Assembly: GCA_025526995.1 (NCBI GenBank)
Contig: JAHLKG010000012.1
Coordinates: 124,001-188,000, forward strand
Source of the DNA: Powellomyces hirtus
Lineage: Eukaryota > Chytridiomycota > Chytridiomycetes > Spizellomycetales > Powellomycetaceae
Length of the DNA stretch: 64,000 nt
Direction of reading: 5' to 3'
Position 1 is the first letter of the stretch, and each line of letters opens with the position of its first letter. Both the position numbers and the translations under genes were made by a program. The notes under the pieces were generated by a model. It saw only the letters and a list, made by a program, of their open reading frames with translations. It did no database searches and had not been told where the DNA came from. Of the stretch, positions 53,608 through 64,000 are shown piece by piece.

Positions 53608-56266
53608 ATTGTGCGAGAATCGATCTTGTAAAAGATCGCAGTTCATCACTTGCCCGATAACATCCAATTTTGGAGATGATCACAATTTTGCAATTTGCAA
53701 GAGGCAGCAGGCCTTTTCGCATTGTCTGGTGTGCTCTTCACGGGTTACAGTGCACCAATCAAGGACCATGGCATGCATTTATTACAAACCAGTCTTTCCA
53801 TCACATCATGACTGTTGCTGCGTACAAAATCCAGTCACAGCCACTTGTCCCTTTTTCTTGTGAAGGGTGTCATCATGTGTATCATCGCGTCAATAGGGCG
53901 TGGGAAAAAAAGACAAAGTGACCATCCAGGGGAAGTATCGTTCAACCTACTGTATGCTTTCACTCCGGGTTCGGGTGGCTATCGGTGAGTCTGAGCAAGT
54001 GCCAGTGGAAGTTATCAAATCAGCACCGAGTCACTGCCCTCACAAATTGCCGGTCCGAATCCATCTCCGACTTTCCCACGTACAGGTACGACTGTTGCAC
54101 CCCCAATTGCGGCAAGACGGCCGATGCCGGGCTGAGCATTGATCATCATGGTTTTTTGTTCCCAAGCCCTCTCCCCCTACCAATCCCGCCACCAGCCCTT
54201 CTTTCGTTCAAATTTCTGTCTCCCTGCGAAAGTTTGCCGCCCATCTGGGTGCGTCATCTCTTGTGTGTGCACAATCATTGTCAATCAAAGGAAGGATCAA
54301 GTGAATCGGGGGTGGAAAAGCACAGGCGCCAGAAGGTAACACGTTCAGGCGGTGGCAGCCTCACGTGCGCACAAGCGCGACCGAGCGTGTGGGTCCGGGC
54401 TTGGATCTGATTGACGGCAAATTGACGCCAGGGCAATGCAAGAACGCCAACCCACCTGCTGCGGTTCTCGTAGTAACTCTCATCAGTATGACTCGGATAC
54501 CACGCATGGGGAGAGGTTCGTACACAAGATTCCCATCGCTAGAAGAACTCTGGGAGTGAAAGATTTTCGGGGAGACAGAACCCGATCCGAGATGAAACAT
54601 GTTGGTCGCGGGAAGGCTCGTGGGAAAAATAATCCTACTAATAGCTGAGCCTCAGGTAGGCTCAAATGGCGTGTCCTCCCTAAATTACGTCCACGCGTCG
54701 TGATTGCAAAACAAGGCCCAACCACGCCATCACTCCTGCGCCCCCCTCCCTTCCCTTCATAATAATAAGCGGAGACCCAATTAAACCTCTGGGGTCAAAT
54801 GGAAGGAACGCCGAAAGGGCACAAGCCAAGCGGCCGATGGATTTACGGTTGGATGGCCCGGCCACTCTACCGGTAATTCAGATCAGGGTGACCGCCAAAT
54901 GGGGGTGAATGGAGCTGACGTGGCCGATGATGACCGACCGTGATTTGACTGACATGGGCCAAAACAGAAGACGGGAGCAGGTCCGGGGTCCACAGCGGAC
55001 GGACAAAGGGAACGAAGGGAGCACTTTGCACGCGCCTGCATGGAACACGGCGGGTCAGAGACGCAAAAAACAATCCTAAGAACACTCTGGCTGGGCGCTG
55101 CTGGCTTTCCCATCTCCCTATCCACATATTCCACACAGATCCCCACTGCCACTGTTGCAATCAGATCCTTGTGGCCGATTTTGATGACAGATTGAACTTT
55201 CTCTGTGTGATGATGTGATTGATTACTTACTCGCTTGAATGCTGCCCTCAGCCACAGCCAGTGACTGGCAGCAGCTGGAGCGGCGGTACCAAGGGAAGGT
55301 TGAATTACGTGCTATTAGTCGTGGGTACGGTCAGGTCTCAACAAATAAAACCAAAAGTGGAGCTCGACTCCTTTGCCGTGTGGGAAGCGTCTTTTTTCTT
55401 GTTCATCGGATCAAAACAATAAAACCAACCAACCCAACTGCCAATCTCTTCTCTACTTCCTTCCTTGCACATATTTGCCCCTGCCTCGTTTCGCCTCCCC
55501 CGTCTCAGAATACCAGACGCGCGCGTGTGCCGCCCCCTTTTCCCTTTCTGCGCTTTTGCCCTGAATTGCCCCCAGTATCCGATTGATTACCCATTTGCCT
55601 TTCTTTTTTGCTTGCTTGCGCTTTGCCTCCCCGCCCGCCTTTTGCCTGGTCGATACACGCGCTTGTGGGAGTGAAAGTGAAACCTGCGTCGGGGTTTAGT
55701 AACGCTCTTTTCTTCCGTTCCTCCATCCTCCGGCTTTTCGCGCGTGCTCGCTTGCTCTCATTTGCTCCTATTCGAATCACGGCTCAGAGTCCGTGCGACA
55801 TTCTCCACACTTTCCAACACCACCACCCCCCACACACACATTTCCCATCGCGCCTCCCTTTTATCGTTCGGCGGCCCGGGCGTCAGACCAAAAACCAACT
55901 CACCGCGCATCAATCAAGGTTCTCATTGGCATCGCCTCCTCTCTGCTCCTTGGACAAGCGATCGGGTCCCTTGCAATTATCAAATTACATTATTCGTTCC
56001 TTCCTTTCTTCTATCCTTTCTAACGTTCCGCACCAACCAACCGCTGTCATCCCCCGCGACAGAAGCTCAGCCTCCTATTCGGATAACATAATACCCTTCC
56101 CCCGCGTTTCTTCCTCTTCTCCACACATACCCGTTTGTTAGAACCCTATTGCCACCATACATAAAGACCGCCCAGCACGCCAGCACTCGCCCACCACCAC
56201 CACCATTTGACCACACACACCAACACTCGTGTTTGCTCTTCACATATATCTCGAGACGTGTGAACC
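53608..56266. promoter_or_regulatory. long gene-free stretch; CT-rich leader of the cyclin gene
   Basis: About 2.66 kb without a supported gene. Several open frames exist (53985-54410 plus, 54867-55160 minus) but none has a family signature. From about 55430 to 56260 the plus strand is strongly pyrimidine-rich and poor in G, as in promoters and 5' leaders of highly regulated fungal genes. Short upstream ORFs are present in it (for example 55608). It probably carries the extended promoter and 5' UTR of the cyclin at 56267. Confidence 0.45.
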
Positions 56267-57166
56267 ATGAAGCCAACCTTGGCCACGCCCCCCGGCATGA
56301 CCTCGTTTGTTCCGTCAACTTCCACTCGGCAACACCCCATATCCGCCATCGACATGCACCCCATGCGGTGGGAAAACCGCAGGGCCGCAGTACCAACTGA
56401 CTTTGACGCATCAAACGGAAGTTTGCCTGGAGCTTTGGCTTCACAACACTACGTCTACGAAAAGCGGAGGGACTCGGCCATCAGCATGTCATCCATGATT
56501 CCAATGCCAGCGCCGGCGACGACCGCGTTGACCACCCCACCAGCAGCGACACAAGCCTCCGCTACACGGATGGAGAACCTCAGCAAGTCCATCCTCACCT
56601 CCCCACGCATCACTCCCTCCCTCACTCTCTTCATCTCCGCATTTGTGCACTCGACGTGGCACAACACCAATCTCCCACCAACGCCAACCTTTACCCATTA
56701 CACGGCGCATATCCTCTCTACCACCGCACTCCCGTTTTCCGTGCTTCTCCTATCTCTTCTACTCATCTCGCGCCTAAAGAAGCAACACCCGCATCTGCGC
56801 GGCGCAGAAGGATCGGAATGCAGACTTCTCGTGTGCGCTCTGATGACCGGCATGAAGCTCCTGCTGGACAACACCTACACCAACAGAACGTGGGAAAAAG
56901 TATGCGGAATCCCGGTTGCCGAGCTCAACGTCATGGAGATGGAATTTCTGGTGCAGCTCGATTTCAACATTCACGTATCGGAGTCGGAATATTATCGCTG
57001 GTTGCAACACATTGAGCACGCAGTTCACAACTTCAAGCGATCTCTGCACTGTCCGCCACAATCGGCGCCCAGCCGTCCATCGCAACCACCGGGCCTTGTG
57101 CTCCCACCGACGCACTACTGCCCGTCATCTCGAGCTCCGGTTCCGACCTTCCCCCTGGTCATGTAG
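56267..57166 (+). CDS. Pho80/Clg1-like cyclin
   Basis: A single exon of 299 aa. The cyclin box spans roughly residues 110-260: SPRITPSLTLFISAFVHS, LLVCALMTGMKLLLDNTYTN, RTWEKVCGIPVAELNVMEME and FLVQLDFNIHVSESEYYRWL. The N(R)TWxxV.G(I/V)...ELN.ME.EFL core is diagnostic of the Pho80-like (PCL) group. These cyclins bind the Pho85/CDK5-type kinase and steer it in nutrient, polarity and growth control. The wide spacing between the first helices resembles Clg1 and its relatives. The N-terminal 90 residues and the C-terminal 40 are Pro/Ser/Thr-rich. The long CT-rich leader suggests strong transcriptional or translational regulation. Confidence 0.85.
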   Translation: MKPTLATPPGMTSFVPSTSTRQHPISAIDMHPMRWENRRAAVPTDFDASNGSLPGALASQHYVYEKRRDSAISMSSMIPMPAPATTALTTPPAATQASATRMENLSKSILTSPRITPSLTLFISAFVHSTWHNTNLPPTPTFTHYTAHILSTTALPFSVLLLSLLLISRLKKQHPHLRGAEGSECRLLVCALMTGMKLLLDNTYTNRTWEKVCGIPVAELNVMEMEFLVQLDFNIHVSESEYYRWLQHIEHAVHNFKRSLHCPPQSAPSRPSQPPGLVLPPTHYCPSSRAPVPTFPLVM

Positions 57167-57731
57167 AGTCAACCCCCGACAGCCTCCCAGCAAGTCGTAT
57201 ATAGATACCCCTTCCCCTTGTATAACGCACACAACCGTCTTGTTATTGTCCTGTAGTGTGTGCACCGATTGTATATTTTTCCTCCCCCTTTTTCTGGTGT
57301 GTATAAACATGAAAGATTCCCGATCCAGAAACTTGACTTGGCGAACCTGATGAGATGAGAGAAGCTCGAAGCGAAACGCGAACTGTCGAGCTGAGGCAGC
57401 GCTTACGTTATGAAACTGCGAAGGGGCGCAGCGGTGTTGCTGACATTAGATGCTGCGCATTTCACCAGCAGCAACGATGAGGGCAAACAGTGTGAAAAAG
57501 CCTGAGAATAAAACATCTGCCACAAAGAGGCTGAAATGAGTCCTCCCAATCAATGAAAACTCCACGAAGGGGATAGAGGATTGTACATTGGAGAAAAGGG
57601 AGGGCCTGGTTGATACAAGTTTTTCTATAGGAATTAGCGGATTCCGCCGTCATTCGCTTGTTTTCCATTGAGGAAACTCTGCCCACGACGATCTGCAAAA
57701 CCCACCTGTGTCCTACCAACTTCGGCCCACA
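57167..57731. other. intergenic region, 3' flank of cyclin and promoter of TAF1
   Basis: No coding frame is supported and no specific regulatory motif is claimed. Confidence 0.4.
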
Positions 57732-60700
57732 ATGTCGTCCCTACAGCATATGTTCGGAAATGTGGATGAGAAGGGGAAACTAGATGCGGACTTGCCGGAG
57801 GTGTGGCTCTTTTGTGTCCATTCATGAACATTCCGATGGCGATGATCTGATCAGTTCCCAAATAGGAACTTCGAGAGACTCTCGAGGACTCGTCCGACTA
57901 CCTGAGCACGCTTCTGGGTGATTTGGGGTTTGATACTGCCGGCGATGGGACTGCGGGAGGCGCGGAGTCTGTACAGCCGAATGCAGATGCGATTGATTTC
58001 TCCGGGATCGGCAATGAAGACCTCGAGGAAGATGGGGTGCGAGAGCCGTACCTCCCACAACCGATGCTACCGTCAACCACGCCATATGTATTCATACCGC
58101 CCTCGATCCCCGCCACTCGACCTTCTTTTATCGATGACTATGAAGGCGCCAAAGCGTTGACGCAGCCTGCTCGTATTGTGTATGACGCCTCAACGCTGGC
58201 CAGGCTGTTTCCGGGATACGATGAGCGGGTGATGAAGTTCAGCACCATGTTCTCGGCAAAGTTTGTGAGGCGAGCCAGACCTGCGCGCAAACTCGGACGG
58301 CACAAAGGTTTGTTATCAGGATGTTCTAGGGGTTAAACGTCGGTGTGTTCATCCAAACTTATGAAACCTCGCAATGACAGTCTTCTCGAGGATGCAACCA
58401 TATCCAGTCGCCCATGACGAGCGGGAGCTGTTCCGACAACGATTACCGCCACAGGAGGTCCGGAGGCCTTTGATGATAGTAGAGCCACCGAGAGAACCAG
58501 TGTCCGTAGCGGCATCCATACCAGCAGCTTCTGCTGAGAGTAGCAAGGTCGGTGACGTAGTCCGGTTTTCGAAAGGATCTCCCTGCGATGAAAACTTATA
58601 GCTATCTGGAATTCCAGAAGGAGCCATGGGAAGAACAACTGTCTGAGTCGCTATATCCTATCATGTTGGAGCGCTGGGAGGATCGTGTCATGTGGGATGA
58701 AGATTCGGCAGCGACTCGGGAGGGCCCGCAGCCGTCTCGGTAAGGTGGCTTGCACTATGAGTTGTAGTGGGCATCACTGACGAGTTCGTCTTGATATTAT
58801 CAGCATATGCGATGCGTTTCAGTTCCGGAATTATGACCTCGATACTGGAGAATGGGAGGACGGTATTCAGTGGGAAGACGAAGTACCACAGCGGCAGATT
58901 GTCCGTCCCACCTTTACGTCGCCCATTGCTATCGCCTCTAGCTCGCGACAACCGCATCGCCGCGGCGTCGTGGACATTTACAAATCGCGCATGAAACGAT
59001 TCAACATCTCGCAGGACCGCTACTATGAGGGCAAATCCATTTTTGGCGCCGACCGCGTGCGACAAACCTATGGGCCGGGCACTTTGCAACACGCTTTCCC
59101 AGCCGTCAGGCTCCACCCACAATACTTCAAACACAATCTCAGCAAAAAGGAACTCCGCTCGTTCCACCGCCCGGCCCTCCGGCCGCCACTCAATACCCCC
59201 TTCCATTTCTCCCGGGTGCGCCAGTTGAAGAAGAAAAAGATGAAAGGGACAGACTACGCAAACATCATGCGCACAACACGCGATATCACGTTGAAAGACT
59301 CGGCTCGTTACGTACTCCTAGAGTACTCGGAAGAATACCCCCCCATCATGATGAACACGGGCATGGGCAGTCTGATATACAACTACTATCGCAAGATTGG
59401 CGAGAAGGATACCACTGTTCCGGACATGGATGTGGGCGCACCGTTTGTGCTCGAAGAGGTTGATGCATCCCCATTTATGGGCTTTGGCGACGTGGAGCCG
59501 GGGCAATCGATACAGGCATTTACCAACAATATGTTTCGTGCGCCTATCTTCAGACAAAAAGCCTCTGAAACAGATTTTTTGGTCATACGGTATGGGCTTT
59601 CTTGCATACCCATGTGACAAGTAAGTACGGTGTTTGAACTCATCTTGTGTTTTTCAGGCATACGTATAAGGGAGAATCCAAGTATTACATCCGGGAAATT
59701 CCCATCCTGTTCACCGTGGGACAAACTTTCCCATTACAAGAAGTTCCACGGCCACAATCACGTAAAATTACCCACACAGTCAAAGGCAGACTTCAGGTAT
59801 GGTTTTACTTTTCGGCGACCTGAATTCTTCTAATTTTGCTGACTTTGCATGATCTATCTTCAAACATAGGTCGCGACGTTCCGGTATATGCGGAGAGATC
59901 CACATAAGCTGCTGCGCTATGAAGCGATCGTGAAACAGTTCTCGCATTTCACGGAGCCACAGCTCCGACAGCGACTTAAGGAATTTGCGCAGTTTGCCGT
60001 CAAAGGCGAAAACACAGGTTATTGGAAGCTGAAGCCTGGCATATCCCTGCTGGGTGAAGATGAGATTCAGCGTCTCGTCACGCCAGAGATGGTGAGGTCG
60101 TTCTGTTCAGACAGTTCTGGGAGGAACTCCAACGTAAACATTATATCTTTTAGATCTGTTTGCAGGAGTGTATGCAGACTGGTCAGCAACGCCTTGTGGA
60201 CATTGGTTACTCTGATATGGGTATGGAGGACGAGAACGATGAGGATGAAGCTACTGGTGACATCGAAGTGCAGCTTGCGCCGTGGACAACAACTAAAAAC
60301 TTTGTCCTAGCAAGCCAGGTACGTCTTGCCTCTCTGACGTGACGTTCACACACGCGTGCTTTTGACAACAATCACTCAATGGTACTGTTTTGCAGAACAA
60401 AAGCATGATCAAGCTATATGGGCCCGGAGACCCATCTGGCCGAGGCGAAGCGTTCAGTTTCATTCGCGCGTCCATGAAGGAACCTTTCCTCCGCTACGGG
60501 GAGAGCGCAGAGGACCGTCAAGAGCGAGATCGTAACAAGCCAAAATCTTCGCATCGCTTCTCATTTGCCGAGCAGCAACAAGTGTATCGGGAAGAGGTAT
60601 GTATTGTGGCTGTACCATTCTTGTACCTTACGTCACGTCCCTGACTGGTGGCACTGGCCTCTCGTCTTAGATCAAACGCATTTGGGACGCCCAGCTTGCG

Positions 60701-62025
60701 TCATTGGGCGCAACTGAAAAGCCGCATGATGAGGAGGAGCATTTTGATATTGAGGCTCTGAGTTCACACCAACGCGTACGTATTCTTATAGATATAGTAA
60801 TGAGCCCATTCCGCGTTTTCAATATTGCTGCTAAACATGCTTCCCCTTCCAGGAACTGGAGCTAGATGAGGAGACTCAACGACAGCACGAGTATGGCTAC
60901 ATGCCCGACGCCAATAACCGCGCGAACTCCCCGCCAGCGTTCGACCGATCCGCCGACGACCGGGACCAATACTCTGACGCAGAACCAGACGAGACCACGT
61001 CCGTGGCCGAGTCCGGCACCAGTTACGGGCAGACCAGCAAGACAAAGCGCCTGACGATCCGCCGACTGTTCCGCAATAATCGCGGGGAAGAGGAAGAACG
61101 CTCCGAAGTCATCACCGACATGAAAATCATCAATGCGTATCTCCGCCAACGCGCCATCATCGAGAACCAGGAAGCGTTGCAAGAAGCCGATGCCAATGCT
61201 GAGCTGGAACGCAAACGAAAGCGGCGACGCGTGAGAGAGCATGTGGATCAGATGAAGGAGAATCGTAAAGGGAAGCGCAGAAAGGACGAAGAAGATAACG
61301 AGAGACGGGGACCGCCAGTGATGTTGAAGATAAGAAATACTTCCAGTATGTTCTCAATTGCGAATAGTTACATTATAGGGATCATCAGCAGCTAATTCGT
61401 CTAATTCTCCAGCGTCAAACCTGTCATCTGCCCAAAGCGGTTCTCGTAGCAAGAGAGGATCAACAGCAGGCGGCTTTGGCTCGCAGGAACTCTTGATCGA
61501 CGATTACAACACGCATGCGAAATCATATGGTCGACGACGCGCAGCGCCCGAGGTCGACCTCGCAGCGCATCTCTCTCGCGTAATCAATGACCTTATTACT
61601 ATACCAGAAGCATACGAGTTCTGCAGACCTGTGTCTCAAGTGCATGTTCCTGACTATTATGTGATCATCAAACGCCCACGTACCCTGGAGCAAATACGAG
61701 ATGTAGGGTTTCTTCCCGTCAACTACCTTTCGATCGTTGTATTCCATTGGCTGACCTTTCTTTATCCGTATGACAGGACGTTCGTAATTACAACTACAAA
61801 ACACCCGCCGAGTTCATGCGCGACCTTTCGCTCGTCGCCGACAACTGCAGACTCTACAATGGCGCTCTCCATCCTCTCACCGTCATCGCCGATTCCCTCG
61901 TTTCACGAGCTCGGAAGGCACTCCTGGATGCGGGCCTCGATCTGTCGGACCCACCTTCTACCGATACTGCGCAACAGCAGCCTGTGGTCCCAAGCGACCC
62001 GTCACCGCCCATTACTATTTCTTAA
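57732..62025 (+). CDS. TAF1: TFIID subunit 1 (TAF1) with a C-terminal bromodomain (13 exons)
   Basis: Exons begin at 57732, 57866, 58381, 58576, 58804, 59658, 59870, 60154, 60396, 60671, 60853, 61413 and 61777. Together they encode 1163 aa. The N-terminus is acidic (TAND-like, LRETLEDSSDYLSTLLGDL). The central TAF1 core (DUF3591) shows RGVVDIYKSRMKRFNISQDR, RPALRPPLNTPFHFSRVR, EYPPIMMNTGMGSLIYNYYR, YYIREIPILFTVGQTFPLQE and FRYMRRDPHKLLRYEAI. A helical basic region follows (IRRLFRNN..., DMKIINAYLRQRAIIENQEA). The bromodomain has VPDYYVIIKRPRTLEQIRD and DNCRLYNG with the acetyl-lysine-binding Asn. TAF1 scaffolds TFIID with TBP and TAF7. The usual zinc knuckle before the bromodomain is not seen. 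Yeast TAF1 lacks the bromodomain; animal TAF1 has two. Confidence 0.95.
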
Positions 62026-62152
62026 AACCGCCAAGGCATGCATCTCAACCCGAATCTCTCTCTCTTCGCTTATCTCTATACATATATTCGCATCACTGTG
62101 TACATAGCTCACGTAATATATTGAATATCTCATCTTTCGCGTCTGCATCAAG

Positions 62153-62416
62153 GTGATTACATTCAATAATGGAATTTTCTTTGAGGAGGCAACGGGCAGA
62201 TTACCCTTGTACCTCGTAACGGAAGATGCCCAAGCTCAGGTGCAACCGCAACAGCATCCAGGACCCTGTTGCGGAATTTGCTGGGGGCCAGCAAAGAATG
62301 AATTTCCGACAAGGCGTTTAACCACGTGTTGCAAACTGGGATTACTCTGCGACGCTCCGACTTGCACGCGTGTGTTGTGGGAGGAAGTGAAAATGCCGAG
62401 GTCAATAAAGTGGTAA
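62153..62416 (+). CDS. possible small Cys-rich protein, uncertain
   Basis: An 87-codon frame with a cluster of cysteines: CCGICWGPAKNEF, then TTCCKLGLLCDAPTC. The spacing (CxxC ... CC ... CxxxxxC) could bind zinc, but I do not recognise the family. There is no neighbouring gene support, and the repeat array that starts at 62486 begins just after it. It may be a fragment. Confidence 0.25.
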   Translation: MITFNNGIFFEEATGRLPLYLVTEDAQAQVQPQQHPGPCCGICWGPAKNEFPTRRLTTCCKLGLLCDAPTCTRVLWEEVKMPRSIKW

Positions 62417-62485
62417 TGGCAAGCTGACATGATGAACGGCGAAGACACAAACTCGATGCCTTTCAGCACAGAGCGGAACTGCTGT

Positions 62486-63017
62486 ATCCAGATTGGCTGT
62501 TATCCACAGACTGTCAGCCTCTGGACGGACGTGCTCAAGGCCACAGATGACGCTGCCACGCCAGGGAGGGCCGAACCCCGGAGGGAACTGGTTCCTCTTT
62601 CCAGTTATTAAAACCCCACAAGCAGTTCCTTGACAATGTGTGTTTACATGCGGAAACACCGCATGCGCACCATTAAAGATGATATGGTGACATCCAGATT
62701 GGCTGCTATCCACAGACCGTCAGCCTCTGGACGGACGTGCTCAAGGCCAAAGATGACGCTGCCACGCCAGGGAGGGCCGAACCCCGGAGGGAACTGGTTC
62801 CTCTTTCCAGTTATTAAAACCCCACAAGCAGTTCCTTGACAATGTGTGTTTACATGCGGAAACACCGCATGCGCACCATTAAAGATGATATGGTGACATC
62901 CAGATTGGCTGCTATCCACAGACCGTCAGCCTCTGGACGGACGTGCTCAAGGCCAAAGATGACGCTGCCACGCCAGGGAGGGCCGAACCCCGGAGGGAAC
63001 TGGTTCCTCTTTCCAGC
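62486..63017. repeat. tandem repeat, unit 206 bp, about 2.6 copies
   Basis: Units start with ATCCAGATTGGCTG at 62486, 62692 and 62898, exactly 206 nt apart. The third copy stops after CTCTTTCCAG at about 63017. Copies 2 and 3 are nearly identical; copy 1 differs at a few positions. No coding constraint is visible, since frames in all copies are antisense or interrupted. Confidence 0.92.
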
Positions 63018-64000
63018 TACACCCTCAGTCACGAGGGCCGCGTAGCCCCGACACCACAAACACATAAACACATGGCAGGAGAGAGGGCTTACCTTGGCAT
63101 AGGGGAAATGCGGCATTTCCACGTGTCATACTTTTTCTTGTCGCGTGCGCGGAGGGAATTGACGTTGATCGCGTCGAATTCCGCCAGGGCGGAAAACAAA
63201 TAGACGAGGTAGTCGGAAAATGGAGCCTATGGGTTGCGGGCGTGGAAGCCGGCGGGGTCGTAGACGTATGGGATTTTGATTTCGGGCATGATTGCGGTTG
63301 GGGTGGGCCGCGATGAGAGCGTAGCTACGCGGTTGAGAAAGCTACGGCCGACCAGAATGTCTCGTCTCAAAAACACCATCACCTTGCTAAACGGAACATG
63401 TCTTTGCTCACAGTCTCAACAACAGCCGGCAGAGTTCTCGGAAAAGCCACAACCTTAGAAAACGTCAGTGTGTGGAAAGGAATCCTGTCAGTGTGCTGGG
63501 AACGGCGTCCTGACCTGTCACGAGTTCGCGAACAAAGCCACTCAGTCAGACCTCGGTATGGGAGGACCAAAGCAGCCGCAGAGTGAGCACTGCTTGTACC
63601 TGAATGTTCTGGTCGAATGGAGGGGAGGGCAGTGGGCCGGTCATGGTTTTCATTCAGTAAGTGGCTCAGAGACTTTTCAGCTGAAGAAAGCGGTTGAATG
63701 AGCAAGATCTTGCGAAGGCTGTCAGCCCTTGAAGTGGAGGCTCGTATCCTCGCTACTCCTTCTCCGACCATCCCGGAACCGATCACTAACTCAATGGCAA
63801 CTGCGGGGTGAGGGATCAAGTAGCTGCGCAGCGCTGTGTCCACGGGAATATTGCAAAGTTTGGAGGTGATCCGGGCAACGTGACCGGTCCGCGGGCGGAA
63901 TCGCCGTGACGACATTGATGCGAGCCTCGTCTGCCCGCCCCTTCTTCCACAGAGTCATTTCCCAGAGCTCGGCTGTCAGGTCCAGGGCTAGCCGGCCGGT
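63018..64000 (-). pseudogene. unidentified minus-strand gene or gene fragment at window edge
   Basis: Several stretches on the minus strand look like protein coding with splice sites. One reads APFSDYLVYLFSALAEFD...NVNSLRARDKKKYDTWKC and ends at a GTAAGC donor near 63089. Another reads FLRRDILVGRSFLNRVA...MPEIKIPYVYDPAGFHARNP, followed by TAG at about 63229-63231. A third reads LDLTAELWEMTLWKKGRADE at the very edge. They are in different frames and I cannot join them without guessing introns. The TAG could be part of an intron acceptor, so 'broken' is only one reading. I do not recognise the family. Confidence 0.3.

Noticed and set aside
53985..55160. Several ORFs of 80-140 codons on both strands
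   Set aside because: None shows a family motif or joins to another exon. The region fits a long promoter and leader better.
62486..63017. CRISPR-like array
   Set aside because: The unit is 206 bp with no repeat-spacer alternation, and the genome is eukaryotic.

Overview
The window is nuclear DNA of a fungus with short, dense introns. Almost every multi-exon gene can be joined in frame through GT-AG introns, mostly about 50-110 nt, and one GC-AG intron is present. Two genes suggest a zoosporic (flagellated, chytrid-like) fungus. One is a CFAP97-domain protein, a family tied to motile cilia. The other is a kinesin-13 with an N-terminal SAM-like domain, as in the centriolar kinesin KIF24. TAF1 with its own bromodomain and a CHFR-like E3 with a PAR-binding zinc finger also fit an early-diverging lineage better than an ascomycete yeast. 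The genus cannot be named from the sequence alone.

Layout, left to right. 1-2679 shows no convincing gene. 2680-6116 (+) kinesin-13. 6595-7939 (-) mitoribosomal mS38, divergent from 8683-9225 (+) mitoribosomal bL28m. 9716-12052 (-) CFAP97-domain protein. 13336-13647 (-) small ABM-fold protein. 14115-15189 (-) short-chain dehydrogenase. 15812-17602 (-) Sfp1/JAZF1-like zinc-finger regulator with a polyQ tract. 18478-19202 (+) small zinc-knuckle protein. 19623-21987 (-) multi-C2H2 protein, divergent from 22420-24226 (+) an isoprenylcysteine methyltransferase fused in frame to a decayed tandem copy of itself. 24355-25771 (-) FAD/folate-type mitochondrial carrier, divergent from 25916-26566 (+) a membrane protein. 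27115-27816 (-) a seven-exon ERH (enhancer of rudimentary) gene made of very small exons. 28174-31483 (+) cullin-1. 32984-33688 (-) Yop1/REEP. 33917-35284 (+) CHFR-like RING protein. 35714-37837 (+) MFSD1-like transporter. 38922-40644 (-) ammonium transporter with upstream GATA sites. 41542-45311 (-) NFX1/FAP1-type protein, divergent from 45696-46856 (+) ING-family PHD protein. 47112-51118 (-) KDM3-like JmjC demethylase, divergent from 51326-53607 (+) tRNA dimethylallyltransferase. 56267-57166 (+) Pho80/Clg1-like cyclin after a long CT-rich leader. 57732-62025 (+) TAF1. The right end (62.1-64 kb) holds a 206-bp tandem repeat and fragments of a minus-strand gene that I could not identify.

The genes are core eukaryotic housekeeping functions rather than an operon or a mobile island. 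Several groups share a theme: chromatin and transcription (KDM3, ING, TAF1, ERH, Sfp1-like), ubiquitin ligases (cullin-1, CHFR-like, FAP1-like), mitochondrial translation and transport (mS38, bL28m, carrier) and cytoskeleton/flagellum (kinesin-13, CFAP97). Head-to-head gene pairs with short shared promoters are common. I found no rRNA, tRNA, CRISPR array or intact transposon. The most unusual items are a 4-nt microexon in the kinesin, the fused ICMT duplication, the ERH gene, the PBZ-containing RING protein without an FHA domain, and the NFX1 protein with a C-terminal AN1 finger.
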